This document shows positions 15,525-24,300 of a stretch of 35,572 nt of DNA, piece after piece (positions within the stretch are counted from its first letter, which is position 1; every line of letters begins with the position of its first letter). The stretch spans positions 1 through 35,572 of the forward strand of contig CAISXI010000192.1 in the NCBI GenBank assembly GCA_903889425.1, read 5' to 3'. This DNA is from an uncultured Roseiflexaceae bacterium (GTDB taxonomy: Bacteria > Chloroflexota > Chloroflexia > Chloroflexales > Roseiflexaceae). The notes under the pieces were generated by a model. That model was not told where the DNA came from. It made no database searches and saw only the letters and a program-made list of their open reading frames with translations. A program made the position numbers and the translations under genes.

Positions 15525-18488
15525 TTACGCCAATGATGCGCTATATACAAGGCGATAGCCAATCCCGCGGACGTTTTCGATGATAAAGTGCGTGATATTG
15601 GCGGCCTGCAACTTGCGCCGGACATGCGACATATGCACCCATAAATACTGATTTTCTTGGTCATAGCGCTCACCCCATACCCCTTGCAGAATCTGTTCGT
15701 GTGACAAAATTTGTCCGACATGACGCATCAGATAGCGCAACATCCGATATTCAATTGGGGTGACATCGATTTTTTGGCCATTAATCGTGAGTTGTTTATC
15801 GGCAAACGAAATCTGTAAATCACCGATAGCGACTGTGGCTTCTTTGGCATCAAATCCCTGATTACGCCGACAGAGCGATTGGACCCGCAACACAAATTCT
15901 TCGTAATTGAATGGCTTGACCATGTAATCATCAACACCGGCACGCAGCCCAGTCAACACGTCTTGCTCGCTTCCCCGTGCCGTGACCACCAAAATCGGCA
16001 CATCTAACCACATGCGTACTTCACGCACAAAATCCAACCCTGACCCATCAGGCAACATGACATCAACAATCAACAAATCAAATTGCCCACGGGTGATTTT
16101 TTCGTGCGCATGAAACACCGTACTCACCGCCACAACATCAAACTGCTGTGACTGCAACATTTGGAACATGATGTGTTGCATGGCATTGTCGTCTTCGACG
16201 AGCAATACCCGGTGTATCGCCGTCGTATCAAACAACACCGGGCGCTGAGCGGCTTCGGCAAACGGTAGCGTAAACTCGACCTCAGTTCCGTCTTGATTGG
16301 GGCTAGCGTGCATACGAATAGTACCACCGTGTGCTTCTACAAAATATTTACAAATCGCTAAGCCTAAACCCACTCCACCTTGGGTAGTACGGTGTTGACC
16401 TTGATAAAAACGATCGAATACGCGTTGATAGTCGCTATCACTTAACGAAATGCCATAATCGCGCACCACACACGTTACCAGCGCAGGCGTGGAGGGGCGT
16501 ACGTTCAACGAAATTTCTATTTCACCATGGGGGGCATATTTTTCGGCATTATCAAGAATATTGTGGAGCACCTGTTCGATGCGCGCACTATCAACCCACA
16601 CATTGGGGATAGCGCCCTTGGTGGTGATGCGCACACGGCGCTTGACGTGCTGACTATTCCCCACGATCCGACGCACTAATGTCAATGGATCAACGACTTC
16701 ACGCTGCAAACGCACACCCTCACGATCAATCCGGGCGAGATTCAAGATGTCTTCGATCAGGGTTTGTAAGCGTTGTCCTTGGGATTGGATCAACAACAAC
16801 ATATCTTGCTGTACATCACGTGTGGGGATACCACCCGTAGCCACAAGCATCGTGGTTGCACCAACAATAGCGGCGAGGGGCGTGCGCAACTCATGACTCA
16901 CCATACTAACAAAATCAGCTTTGAGTCGATCTAATTCGTAGGCTACACGCAAATCTTCAAGCACCAACACATACCCGCTTGGTGTATCATCATCATAAAT
17001 CCCTACTACTTGGTGACGGATTGGCACACGCACACCTGCTAATTCATGCATGATATCGTGAGTACCCACAGTCGCCTGTGTCAATGCCACGACTAACGGC
17101 AATTCAACCGTAGGCAGGATGTAGCCACCCATCCCATAAAACGTCGTCGTCGCAAATATTTGCTGAGAATCAGTCATAGTCGCTAATTGCGGAATAAACT
17201 GTTTGGCCTGTTGATTGGTTAATAATACATTTCCTTGCACATCAACTAACACAAACCCCAGTGGCACCACATCAAACAATACCTGCAACCGTTGTTGTTC
17301 GTGTTGTAATTGATGAAAAAGACGAAAATTATCGACTAACATCGTTATCTGCTGCAACATCAAACTGTCTATATCACCTGCTACGGATAATAACATCCCT
17401 AACACACCAACATTATGTCCATTTGTAACGAGTGGATATAACACCAACTCATGCGTGTCGCTCCATGCGATACGTTGTGATGATCCAATTGCCGTTACCA
17501 TAAATAATTCATTCAGTACGGTATACGAAACACGAGCAGGAAGCTGTAGTAGGCTATCACTGACATCATTTGCACCATAGACAATCGCTGGATAGGTCAC
17601 CGTATCGGCATCATGCCACAACACCACCATTGGCAGTTGTAACGTTTGTTGGATTGTTTGCACAATCCGTTGCATGTGATAGGGATGGCGGCCAATTTGC
17701 ATCGCGCGGGTCATAATCAATTGAGCCGTTGCCATGCGTTCGTTTTGGAGGTGCAATTCGTCAAGGCGCATCGATAACGCAATTGTCAATTGTTGTGATT
17801 CAGAACGTGCCGATTGCAAGGCATGTAACAATCGTGTCTGTCTAATCACCCCAAGGAGCACAATCACCAATGCAGCCAACGCCAAGCCTGTCAAAATAGT
17901 GTTGACTAATGAGGTTGCCGATTGCACTTGTAATGTTTCGGCTTGGACTGCGCGTAATTCATTTTTGGCAATCGTACGCAATGGAATCAATGTTCTACGA
18001 ATATTATCAAATGACTGCTGTTTAGTACTCAAACTAAAATCTTGCTCAGCACCCGCAATATCACCGGCATCGACCAACGCAACTTGATGATCGAGATGCA
18101 AGATACGCCAATCATCAATATAACGACCAAGTGTACTTATTTCGTTTGGATGCACCAAATCATTTATCAAAAACGCATCTTGCATCAAGCGTTCGATACT
18201 ACTATTTTGGCGCGTGCTTGCATCAATGTATTGCTGACTAAAAAAACTGTTTTGCGAGATGATATACCCACGGGCGGCCAAACGCATGTCTTGGAGTGCC
18301 ACTTCGAGTTCGTTGCTATCATCAATAAATTTACTAATATTGAGCGTACGTTCACGCAAATTTGCAATCGTCGTGTTTTGCCAGCTCGGGATAATCAACA
18401 ACGCAATAAGTACCCCAATCACCCCCATCACGCTAACCCAAGCGCGGTCAATTTGTGGTTTCATTACCCAGCGCGCCAATCGATTCAT
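15525..18488 (-). CDS. Membrane hybrid histidine kinase: CHASE3-GAF-PAS-HisKA-HATPase-REC-OmpR-type DNA-binding
   Basis: This is a 987-residue single-chain signalling protein. TM1 is about 17-37; a CHASE3-like sensor follows (about 38-190, with MRLAARGYIISQ); TM2 is about 195-216. Then come a GAF-like region (about 260-395), a PAS (about 400-510), and HisKA with phospho-acceptor His532 in SHELRTP. The HATPase domain has an N box with Asn643 and Asn647, FDRFYQ (691-696) and GGVGLGL (704-710). The G1 box reads DYGISLS, with the second Gly of DxGxG replaced. The receiver has Asp809 in VDVMLPDG, Thr836 and Lys858. The C-terminus is an OmpR/PhoB winged helix (about 885-983, ending NVRGIGYRL). Putting the DNA-binding output on a membrane-bound kinase is unusual. 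Start ATGA overlaps the stop of the GT-C gene. Confidence 0.93.
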   Translation of the reverse strand: MNRLARWVMKPQIDRAWVSVMGVIGVLIALLIIPSWQNTTIANLRERTLNISKFIDDSNELEVALQDMRLAARGYIISQNSFFSQQYIDASTRQNSSIERLMQDAFLINDLVHPNEISTLGRYIDDWRILHLDHQVALVDAGDIAGAEQDFSLSTKQQSFDNIRRTLIPLRTIAKNELRAVQAETLQVQSATSLVNTILTGLALAALVIVLLGVIRQTRLLHALQSARSESQQLTIALSMRLDELHLQNERMATAQLIMTRAMQIGRHPYHMQRIVQTIQQTLQLPMVVLWHDADTVTYPAIVYGANDVSDSLLQLPARVSYTVLNELFMVTAIGSSQRIAWSDTHELVLYPLVTNGHNVGVLGMLLSVAGDIDSLMLQQITMLVDNFRLFHQLQHEQQRLQVLFDVVPLGFVLVDVQGNVLLTNQQAKQFIPQLATMTDSQQIFATTTFYGMGGYILPTVELPLVVALTQATVGTHDIMHELAGVRVPIRHQVVGIYDDDTPSGYVLVLEDLRVAYELDRLKADFVSMVSHELRTPLAAIVGATTMLVATGGIPTRDVQQDMLLLIQSQGQRLQTLIEDILNLARIDREGVRLQREVVDPLTLVRRIVGNSQHVKRRVRITTKGAIPNVWVDSARIEQVLHNILDNAEKYAPHGEIEISLNVRPSTPALVTCVVRDYGISLSDSDYQRVFDRFYQGQHRTTQGGVGLGLAICKYFVEAHGGTIRMHASPNQDGTEVEFTLPFAEAAQRPVLFDTTAIHRVLLVEDDNAMQHIMFQMLQSQQFDVVAVSTVFHAHEKITRGQFDLLIVDVMLPDGSGLDFVREVRMWLDVPILVVTARGSEQDVLTGLRAGVDDYMVKPFNYEEFVLRVQSLCRRNQGFDAKEATVAIGDLQISFADKQLTINGQKIDVTPIEYRMLRYLMRHVGQILSHEQILQGVWGERYDQENQYLWVHMSHVRRKLQAANITHFIIENVRGIGYRLVYSASLA

Positions 18489-20455
18489 GGAGTCATAACC
18501 CTCATAATGTACAACACATCCTCACCACACTGCGTAATGGCAGCAATAGACTGAAGCGGTGTACTCGTTGTTTGTAATGCGTCGAGCTCAGTACGGCGTT
18601 GCGGGATAGTCACCGCATATATGGGCAATTTGGCATCCATGGACATCACATCAATTGCATCTTCACTATTATGAAATTCCAATTGCGGATTCAAAAACGT
18701 CAATGACCGCCATGGACCAAAATAAAACCCATTTGGATCGCCATATATATAAACTATACCACCTTGCAACTTCATTCGATACAGATAATCAGCCAATGCC
18801 CCCGCTTGCTTGGTTTGCATATCGCCGCCATGACTACATACCGTCGCTAATTGTGTCTGGTAAATTGCATGATTTTGCCATGAAATCCCCGCCAATACCA
18901 AGCCCAAAAGCACATTTGCCCCAGTCAATCCAATGCGCGGAAGCAGACGTTCGATGAGCCCAGCCCCCCATTCCAATGCCACTGCCACACACACATATAC
19001 CACGGGTAATACGACCAACAACCGATAATGATATGTACTAAGCGGAATCGTAAACACCGCCAAGGCCGTAACCCCACCCCAAAACCATCCTAGTACCAAC
19101 AACATGCGCCGCGTATGCAAGCGATTGTGTACCAGCACCAAACCAATTACAAACAACACTGCCGACACAATATCAAGGGTTGGTACATTTGCATGATAAA
19201 AATCGACGAACGGGATACTAATAAATGTCGCGAGGGCATATTGATACATTTCCAAAATTTGTTGGAAACTGCTAATCCCTTTGCTTGCGGCCTCACGCGC
19301 CACCCAGCCAGTAATCACTGAACCATCCGTACTTAAGCGTGCCATAAAATCAGCTGGATTATAGACACCCCAGAGCATCATCGGTGCTAAGCCGAGCACC
19401 ATTAATCCCAGCATCACTGCGAGTTGCCGCCAGGCAGCAATCACTGGCTCGCGATCAACAATCAACCATGCTACGATAATCAACAGCACCAATACCGCCC
19501 AGGCCCAGCCATCCACATACAAATTAACTTGAAGCGCCAATGCCAGGGCAGCCACAACCGCTGGCCAGCGTTGGCGGGTCTGCACCACCTGCCAGATACC
19601 CCACAATATCACGGGCACTAATGCCGTCGCATAGGTATACGACACCGCCACCGTGCGACTAAAATGTACGTGGACATGGGCAAATGTCAATAACACCGCC
19701 AAGATGGTGGCTGTCCGTTGCCCAAACAATGCCCGCGTAAACAGGTAATTTGTACCAATCGCCAACACCCCAAACACAGCGGGTATTAGGCGTACAGTCA
19801 GTGCGTTCTGCCCAAAAAGCTGAAATAGCCCCGACATCACATACAAGTAATTAGTCCCAACCCCATCCATGTTTGCAAATACCAGCCCGAGGGTACCAAT
19901 TTGGGTCATAAGTTGACTCGCCCACGTACCAATTAACCCTTCGTCACCATTGATAATTGTTGGGACAACGCCTAAATCAACCCAGCGTAACAGTGCGGCC
20001 ACCACAATTATCCCTGTGACAATTGCCCATTCACGCCAATGTTGACGTGCCAGCATAACCACGGGCCACGCAGGAATGGTCGCAACAAGCAAATAGCTCC
20101 AGCCACACACCCACACGACTAATTGCGATGTTGCATAGCGAAACAACGATTGGTCGTTCGCATAAAACGCCTCGGTAATGCCTTCATTAAAATATGCCAA
20201 TTGTACCCATTGCCGGATGAATACAATTGCAAGCACCGATATTCCAGCCACAAGTAATGGCAATTGCACATCAGCTGACGTTGGTCGGTATCGGGCGTAA
20301 ATCAATGCCCACAGGCTTACCACTACGACAAATAACCATACGGCACTGTCATATATATAGGCAGAGTCAATTGCCTGACCAGAAAATCCCCATAGCAGCC
20401 CACATACACTCATACCAATTCCCAAAACTACGTCGTTTTTTGTTATCGCACGCAT
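18485..20455 (-). CDS. GT-C fold membrane glycosyltransferase (GT39/ArnT-like)
   Basis: This is a 656-residue polytopic protein with more than ten hydrophobic segments and a soluble C-terminal part (about 545-656). The first large outer loop has NGDEG with Asp171-Glu172, the acidic pair expected in GT39 enzymes that use polyprenyl-phosphate sugars. Next come RLIPAVFG and FSRTVAVSY, shared with the related protein at 2834-4840. I chose ATG 20455, with a GGGGGA ribosome site, over TTG at 20470, which overlaps that site. The last bases overlap the start of the hybrid kinase (ATGA), so both are made from one message. The acceptor (lipid, protein or polysaccharide) is unknown. Confidence 0.85.
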   Translation of the reverse strand: MRAITKNDVVLGIGMSVCGLLWGFSGQAIDSAYIYDSAVWLFVVVVSLWALIYARYRPTSADVQLPLLVAGISVLAIVFIRQWVQLAYFNEGITEAFYANDQSLFRYATSQLVVWVCGWSYLLVATIPAWPVVMLARQHWREWAIVTGIIVVAALLRWVDLGVVPTIINGDEGLIGTWASQLMTQIGTLGLVFANMDGVGTNYLYVMSGLFQLFGQNALTVRLIPAVFGVLAIGTNYLFTRALFGQRTATILAVLLTFAHVHVHFSRTVAVSYTYATALVPVILWGIWQVVQTRQRWPAVVAALALALQVNLYVDGWAWAVLVLLIIVAWLIVDREPVIAAWRQLAVMLGLMVLGLAPMMLWGVYNPADFMARLSTDGSVITGWVAREAASKGISSFQQILEMYQYALATFISIPFVDFYHANVPTLDIVSAVLFVIGLVLVHNRLHTRRMLLVLGWFWGGVTALAVFTIPLSTYHYRLLVVLPVVYVCVAVALEWGAGLIERLLPRIGLTGANVLLGLVLAGISWQNHAIYQTQLATVCSHGGDMQTKQAGALADYLYRMKLQGGIVYIYGDPNGFYFGPWRSLTFLNPQLEFHNSEDAIDVMSMDAKLPIYAVTIPQRRTELDALQTTSTPLQSIAAITQCGEDVLYIMRVMTP

Positions 20456-20477
20456 GTATATTTCCCCCAAAAAAGGT

Positions 20478-20483
20478 TATATA
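20478..20483 (-). promoter_or_regulatory. Candidate -10 for the GT-C/hybrid-kinase operon
   Basis: TATATA on the minus strand lies 22 bases before the ATG at 20455, preceded by GTG. No clear -35 is seen. The direct repeats at 20514-20543 lie upstream of it, in a position suited to an activator. Confidence 0.35.
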
Positions 20484-20513
20484 CACACTATGCAGTTCAT
20501 TCCTTGCCATCTC

Positions 20514-20543
20514 CCTAAAGGTTTACAACCATTCCTAAAGGTT
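20514..20543. promoter_or_regulatory. Paired direct repeats CCTAAAGGTT, candidate operator
   Basis: CCTAAAGGTT occurs at 20514-20523 and again at 20534-20543, exactly 20 bases apart (two helical turns), between divergent genes. Paired direct repeats on one face of DNA are typical for OmpR-type winged helices, and the operon to the left encodes such a domain. Autoregulation is inference. Confidence 0.45.
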
Positions 20544-20590
20544 ACCTAAATGTTTTACTTTCCCATGCCCCATGCCCCATGGACGAATAG

Positions 20591-20701
20591 CGGCGAATAA
20601 ATTCGCCGACATGATTCGCCCTACGTCCTGCCCATGGGGTCATGAACGGCGAATAAATTCGCCGACATGATTCGCCCCTACGTCCTGCCCATGGGGTCAT
20701 G
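20591..20701. repeat. Two tandem copies of a ~55-base palindrome-containing intergenic repeat
   Basis: Unit one is 20591-20646 and unit two is 20647-20701; they differ by one C (CCC against CCCC) apart from the ends. Each unit opens with a perfect palindromic stem (CGGCGAAT, AA, ATTCGCCG) and has CCCATGGGG near its end. Short CATGCCCC repeats precede it at 20563-20579. It lies between divergent genes. It carries no coding sequence; it may be a dispersed non-autonomous repeat family or a structured RNA/DNA element. Confidence 0.8.
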
Positions 20702-20750
20702 TTATGATATGCACGTCACCTGATTTATGTTGTAACCACAAGGGAATACG

Positions 20751-22070
20751 ATGAAGCCTGTAGAATTTGTATTGGTAGGAGCCGGCTCGCGCGGTGCCCA
20801 CGCCTATGCCCCATATGCAGTCAACAATCCCAACGACGCCCGGATTGTGGCAGTGGCTGAACCCGACCCCGTGCGCCGCGCGGCCATCGCCGATGCCCAC
20901 GACATCGCCGACGAATACTGCTTCACCTCTTATGAAGCCCTGTTTGCCAAAGGCCAACTAGCCGAAGCCGCCATCATTACCACCCAAGACGCCATGCATG
21001 TCGAACCAACCCTACTCGCCCTCGCCCAAGGCTATCATGTGCTCCTCGAAAAACCGATGGCGCCCGACCCGCTCGAATGCACGCGCTTAACCCTCGCCGC
21101 CGAAAAAGCCGGCCGGCATTTGGTAATCGGGCACGTCTTGCGCTACACGGACTTTTTTTCGACCCTCCATGACCTACTCCAAGCCGGCAAAATCGGCGAT
21201 ATTGTCACGGTAGCCCACCGCGAAAACGTCGCCCATTGGCATATGGCGCATAGCTTTGTGCGGGGTAGTTGGCGCAATAAAGCCGAATCAACCCCCATGA
21301 TCCTCGCCAAATGCTGCCACGACCTCGATATCATGGTGTGGAACTTGGGACGCGAATGCACGCGAATTTCTTCGGTGGGCAATCTCAATTTTTATCAAAA
21401 AAAGAATGCCCCTGCTGGGTCAACCAGCCGTTGTCTCGATGGGTGTGCAGTGGTAGACACTTGCCCGTGGTCGGCTAAACGCATCTACCTCGACCTCGAG
21501 CCATGGCCAGAAGCTGCCGCCGTTGCTCAACAGACCGGCGAAGCCCCCAATGTATGGCCATTCAATGTACTCAGCAATGACCGCAGTTATGCCGGGCGTG
21601 TCGCAGCCCTGCAAGACAGCCCCTATGGGCGCTGTGTGTTTCACTGCGACAACGACGTGGTCGACCATCAAATCGTCACCATGGAGTTTGCTGGCGGGAT
21701 TAGTGCGTCGCTCACCATGCATGGCCTCAGCAACGACGAAGACCGTAGTATGCGCTATGACGGCACCACTGGCACCCTCCATGGCTACTTCAATGCCCAG
21801 GGCGGTCGCATCGAAATCCGCCCTCATCGTGGCACCCCCGAAGTCTATGAAGTCGATGGCCGCAGTGGTCACGGCGGTGGCGATACCGGCATCATGCAGA
21901 GCTTCATCGCCGCAGTCCGTGGCACCGCCGCCCCCAAAAGTAGCGCCCGCGAATCACTCGAATCACATTTGCTGGCCTTTGCCGCCGAAGAAGCCCGCCT
22001 CGCCCACAATGTCATCGAAATGGCTGACTACAAAGCCGCATTACGTGCCCAAGCCGATCAATTAGTATAG
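20751..22070 (+). CDS. Gfo/Idh/MocA-family oxidoreductase with a Cys-rich insert
   Basis: This is a 439-residue NAD(P)-dependent oxidoreductase that would act on a sugar or inositol-like substrate. The Rossmann motif is GAGSRG (10-15). The family EKP motif is Glu100-Lys101-Pro102. The C-terminal domain has HDLDIMVW (190-197), with the catalytic-type Asp/His region. An insert at about 225-300 holds Cys228, Cys232, Cys238, Cys295 and Cys299 (CLDGCAVVDTC and CVFHC), which might bind zinc or an iron-sulfur centre; this is inference. AAGGGAA precedes the ATG, with TATGAT at 20703-20708 as a possible -10. The next gene (RidA) starts 9 bases after the stop, so they form a two-gene operon. Confidence 0.92.
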   Translation: MKPVEFVLVGAGSRGAHAYAPYAVNNPNDARIVAVAEPDPVRRAAIADAHDIADEYCFTSYEALFAKGQLAEAAIITTQDAMHVEPTLLALAQGYHVLLEKPMAPDPLECTRLTLAAEKAGRHLVIGHVLRYTDFFSTLHDLLQAGKIGDIVTVAHRENVAHWHMAHSFVRGSWRNKAESTPMILAKCCHDLDIMVWNLGRECTRISSVGNLNFYQKKNAPAGSTSRCLDGCAVVDTCPWSAKRIYLDLEPWPEAAAVAQQTGEAPNVWPFNVLSNDRSYAGRVAALQDSPYGRCVFHCDNDVVDHQIVTMEFAGGISASLTMHGLSNDEDRSMRYDGTTGTLHGYFNAQGGRIEIRPHRGTPEVYEVDGRSGHGGGDTGIMQSFIAAVRGTAAPKSSARESLESHLLAFAAEEARLAHNVIEMADYKAALRAQADQLV

Positions 22071-22079
22071 GAATCAACC

Positions 22080-22529
22080 ATGTCATACCTGCAAAAACTC
22101 CAATCAATGGGCTATACCCTCCAAAGCGTGCCACTCAATACGGGGCGCTTCCAGCTAGCCGTACAATCTGGTAATTTGGTCTATAGCTCAGGCAGCGTGT
22201 CCCGCTTTGGCGAAGAAGAAATCAAGGGTCTCGTCGGTGCCGACCTCACGGTCGAGCAAGGCTACCACGCCGCCCAACTCAGTACCCTCAATGCATTGCA
22301 AGCCATCCATTCCTTAGTTGGCATCGACAACGTGGTGCGGATTTTCAAGGTGCTTGGCATGGTCAATGTGGCCCCAGGCTTCAACAACACCACCGGCGTC
22401 GTGCATGGCTGTAGCGAATTACTGCTTGAGGTGTTTGGCGAACAAGGCCAGCATGCCCGTAGCGCCGTGGGCATGGTCATCCCGTTTAATTACGCCACCG
22501 AAGTAGAACTAATCGCCGAAGTACGCTAA
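22080..22529 (+). CDS. RidA/YjgF-family protein
   Basis: This 149-residue protein belongs to the RidA/YjgF/UK114 superfamily, longer than classic RidA (about 128) and closer to the TdcF-like/atu1953 group. SGNLVYSSGSVS (30-41) and GQHARSAVGM with Arg (about 126-135) are family signatures; the Arg binds the carboxylate of imine or enamine substrates in RidA. Family members hydrolyse reactive enamines/imines. It lies 9 bases after the oxidoreductase gene with AGGAA before the ATG, so it could clear a reactive product of that enzyme; that is inference. Confidence 0.9.
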   Translation: MSYLQKLQSMGYTLQSVPLNTGRFQLAVQSGNLVYSSGSVSRFGEEEIKGLVGADLTVEQGYHAAQLSTLNALQAIHSLVGIDNVVRIFKVLGMVNVAPGFNNTTGVVHGCSELLLEVFGEQGQHARSAVGMVIPFNYATEVELIAEVR

Positions 22530-22535
22530 TATATG

Positions 22536-22581
22536 CCAAAAACCGGACATGCACTCGCTTGAGTGCATGTCCGGTTTTTGG
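22536..22581. terminator. Perfect 21-bp hairpin, bidirectional terminator
   Basis: The arms 22536-22556 and 22561-22581 are perfectly complementary with a GCTT loop. The top strand ends in TTTTT before GG, and the bottom strand likewise. It lies between the convergent RidA and DUF2828 genes and should stop both. Confidence 0.9.
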
Positions 22582-22584
22582 TGG

Positions 22585-23991
22585 TTAATCAGCCAACACT
22601 ACATCATAGCGTGGGTCCATGATGACCGACAGCATTAAACTAAGTGGGGTCAACGACTGCACATCAGCAGCCAGTACCCCTTTGAGAATCGCCGGCGAAA
22701 AGCCACTCACGAGCACCGCTCCACTCGTGTGTTGATCCACGGGCGCATTGCCGTAGCTAGCGATATTCCAAAATATCACCGCGGGCATAGCATAGCCCGC
22801 TGCTGCATATTGGCGCGCCATCAGCTGCATGGCATTGTCGTCGTGCGCGACACACGCGTCAAACTGCATGTCCGACAATATCAACAGGTAGCGAGGCATC
22901 TGTTGCGCGGGTACTTGCTGCTCCTGCGCCACTCGCAAGATCTCACGCATGGCAGCATGCAGATTCGTGTTCATTTCCCAATCACTCTTGACCATCTGGT
23001 CTAACTTTTGCACCACATTGCCCTTGAGGTGCAAGAGTTGGGGTTGCGCCGAAAACGTCACAAAGGCGTCTTTGAAGGCACCCTGGTTCTTGTCGGCGAG
23101 GTACAACCCGAGCGACACGGCCACGTCGAGGGCAGTCAGGGCAGGAGTACACTGCGACGTCATCGAGTCCGACACATCGACGAGCGGCAAGATACGGGCA
23201 TCACCTACATAATTGGGCAAGGCATTCCATTGTGCCACCACAAAGTCATGCTCGACGGCATCATACGCGATGTCCGCGCCAATCAACCCCTTCAACACGT
23301 CGTAAGGATAGACTGCACCGGCATTTACCTGCGCTTGGCCTTTTTTGGCCAAAGCCACATAATCGGCATACAGTGGGGTATGGCGATTAAACGCACGTTT
23401 GTAGCGCGCCGCCGCCAATGAAGGCACCTTGGCAAACTCAATGCTATCCCACATACGGGCACACATCTTGGTTTCGACCACTGCGGTCAACTCCACCAAC
23501 AATTTGCGATAGCGCTTGGGACTCAACCCCAAGAAATTACGTAACTTGACCGCCATTTCGCCTTGGCGGGGCATCCATTTGGCACACAAGCCATTGCGCG
23601 CGACCAAGGCTTGGGCAATCAGCCCAAACGCCAATGATTGGAGCGGTCCTGCGACCACCAGCAGGTCATCCCAGCGCCCGACTTCGGGGATTTTGGCGAT
23701 GACAGCCCGCGCAGCCTGGGGATCGTGCACCACAAGGTAGCGCACAATATCGCGAAAAATCTGGCGCTCGCCGGCCCCACCCCGCACGTCACGGGCCCAC
23801 AACGCCACCCGCAACGCCCATTCGCGCTGGGTCGCCAATGCCGCCACAAAACCAGGGATGACGTCTCGCCCCCGTGATGCCCCAATCTGATAAAACAAAT
23901 CGAGTACCGCATGCCCCGAAGATGCCCGTGCCTGCATCCCATTGACCGTACGTGTCGTACGATTGATGACTGCCTGCGTGAAAGTCGTCAT
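22585..23991 (-). CDS. DUF2828-family protein, alpha-helical N-terminus plus vWA (MIDAS) domain
   Basis: This is a 468-residue cytoplasmic-type protein. The N-terminal half is helical and has ARDVRGGAGERQIFRD (66-81) and KWMPR (138-142). The C-terminal half is a von Willebrand A fold with a complete metal site: Asp272-Ser274-Ser276 (DVSDS), Thr342 (NTNLH) and Asp374 (SDMQFD). Segments IFWNIAS and VLVSGFSP (about 407-432) are typical of DUF2828. The overall plan resembles the Ro60/Rsr (TROVE) RNA-binding ring, which also joins helical repeats to a vWA, but the families are different and RNA binding here is inference. The ATG at 23991 has AAAGGAG before it; longer forms would start in the leader. 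A hairpin (24011-24028) lies just upstream. Confidence 0.9.
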   Translation of the reverse strand: MTTFTQAVINRTTRTVNGMQARASSGHAVLDLFYQIGASRGRDVIPGFVAALATQREWALRVALWARDVRGGAGERQIFRDIVRYLVVHDPQAARAVIAKIPEVGRWDDLLVVAGPLQSLAFGLIAQALVARNGLCAKWMPRQGEMAVKLRNFLGLSPKRYRKLLVELTAVVETKMCARMWDSIEFAKVPSLAAARYKRAFNRHTPLYADYVALAKKGQAQVNAGAVYPYDVLKGLIGADIAYDAVEHDFVVAQWNALPNYVGDARILPLVDVSDSMTSQCTPALTALDVAVSLGLYLADKNQGAFKDAFVTFSAQPQLLHLKGNVVQKLDQMVKSDWEMNTNLHAAMREILRVAQEQQVPAQQMPRYLLILSDMQFDACVAHDDNAMQLMARQYAAAGYAMPAVIFWNIASYGNAPVDQHTSGAVLVSGFSPAILKGVLAADVQSLTPLSLMLSVIMDPRYDVVLAD

Positions 23992-24010
23992 TTTTTCTCC
24001 TTTATAAACT

Positions 24011-24028
24011 GCGTGATTGATTACACGC
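24011..24028 (-). promoter_or_regulatory. Small hairpin in the DUF2828 leader
   Basis: GCGTG (24011-24015) and CACGC (24024-24028) pair around an 8-base loop, ending about 20 bases before the start codon at 23991. It may affect access to the ribosome site AAAGGAG. Confidence 0.3.
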
Positions 24029-24132
24029 ATCATCACTTATTGGTGCTAACTGTGGTTTTGCCCGAAAGCAACCTACAATCATGCCAAAAACATATTTCGT
24101 GCCCGACCAAATCGCTGGTGCCCCGCACACAG

Positions 24133-24300
24133 AAAAAAGCACCCATATGTTGGTTTTTTGTTATCATGACTGCGCCGGAGGCGCTCCTATTGTGGATGCT
24201 GTCAATGACCCCAAAATCCCAACATATGGGCTATGGATTTGTCCTACAGGTTACGGAGTGGTAGTTGCAAATGCACATTATAATTTGCTGCACGTAACCT
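24133..24300. ncRNA. Candidate structured RNA: two nested stem-loops next to the DUF2828 gene
   Basis: Stem A pairs CCCATATGTTGG (24142-24153) with CCAACATATGGG (24219-24230), a perfect 12-bp match, with a nested GCGCC/GGCGC hairpin (24172-24184). Stem B pairs AGGTTACG (24248-24255) with CGTAACCT (24293-24300) and holds a nested GCAAAT/ATTTGC hairpin (24267-24288). On the minus strand a T-run (complement of 24133-24138) follows stem A after a few bases, as in a terminator, so an RNA reading toward the DUF2828 gene and ending here is a fair guess. No known RNA family is recognised. Transcription is not shown by the sequence. Confidence 0.4.

Noticed and set aside
20591-20701. Intrinsic terminator
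   Set aside because: The stems are strong but have no T-run, the unit is duplicated in tandem, and the flanking genes diverge.
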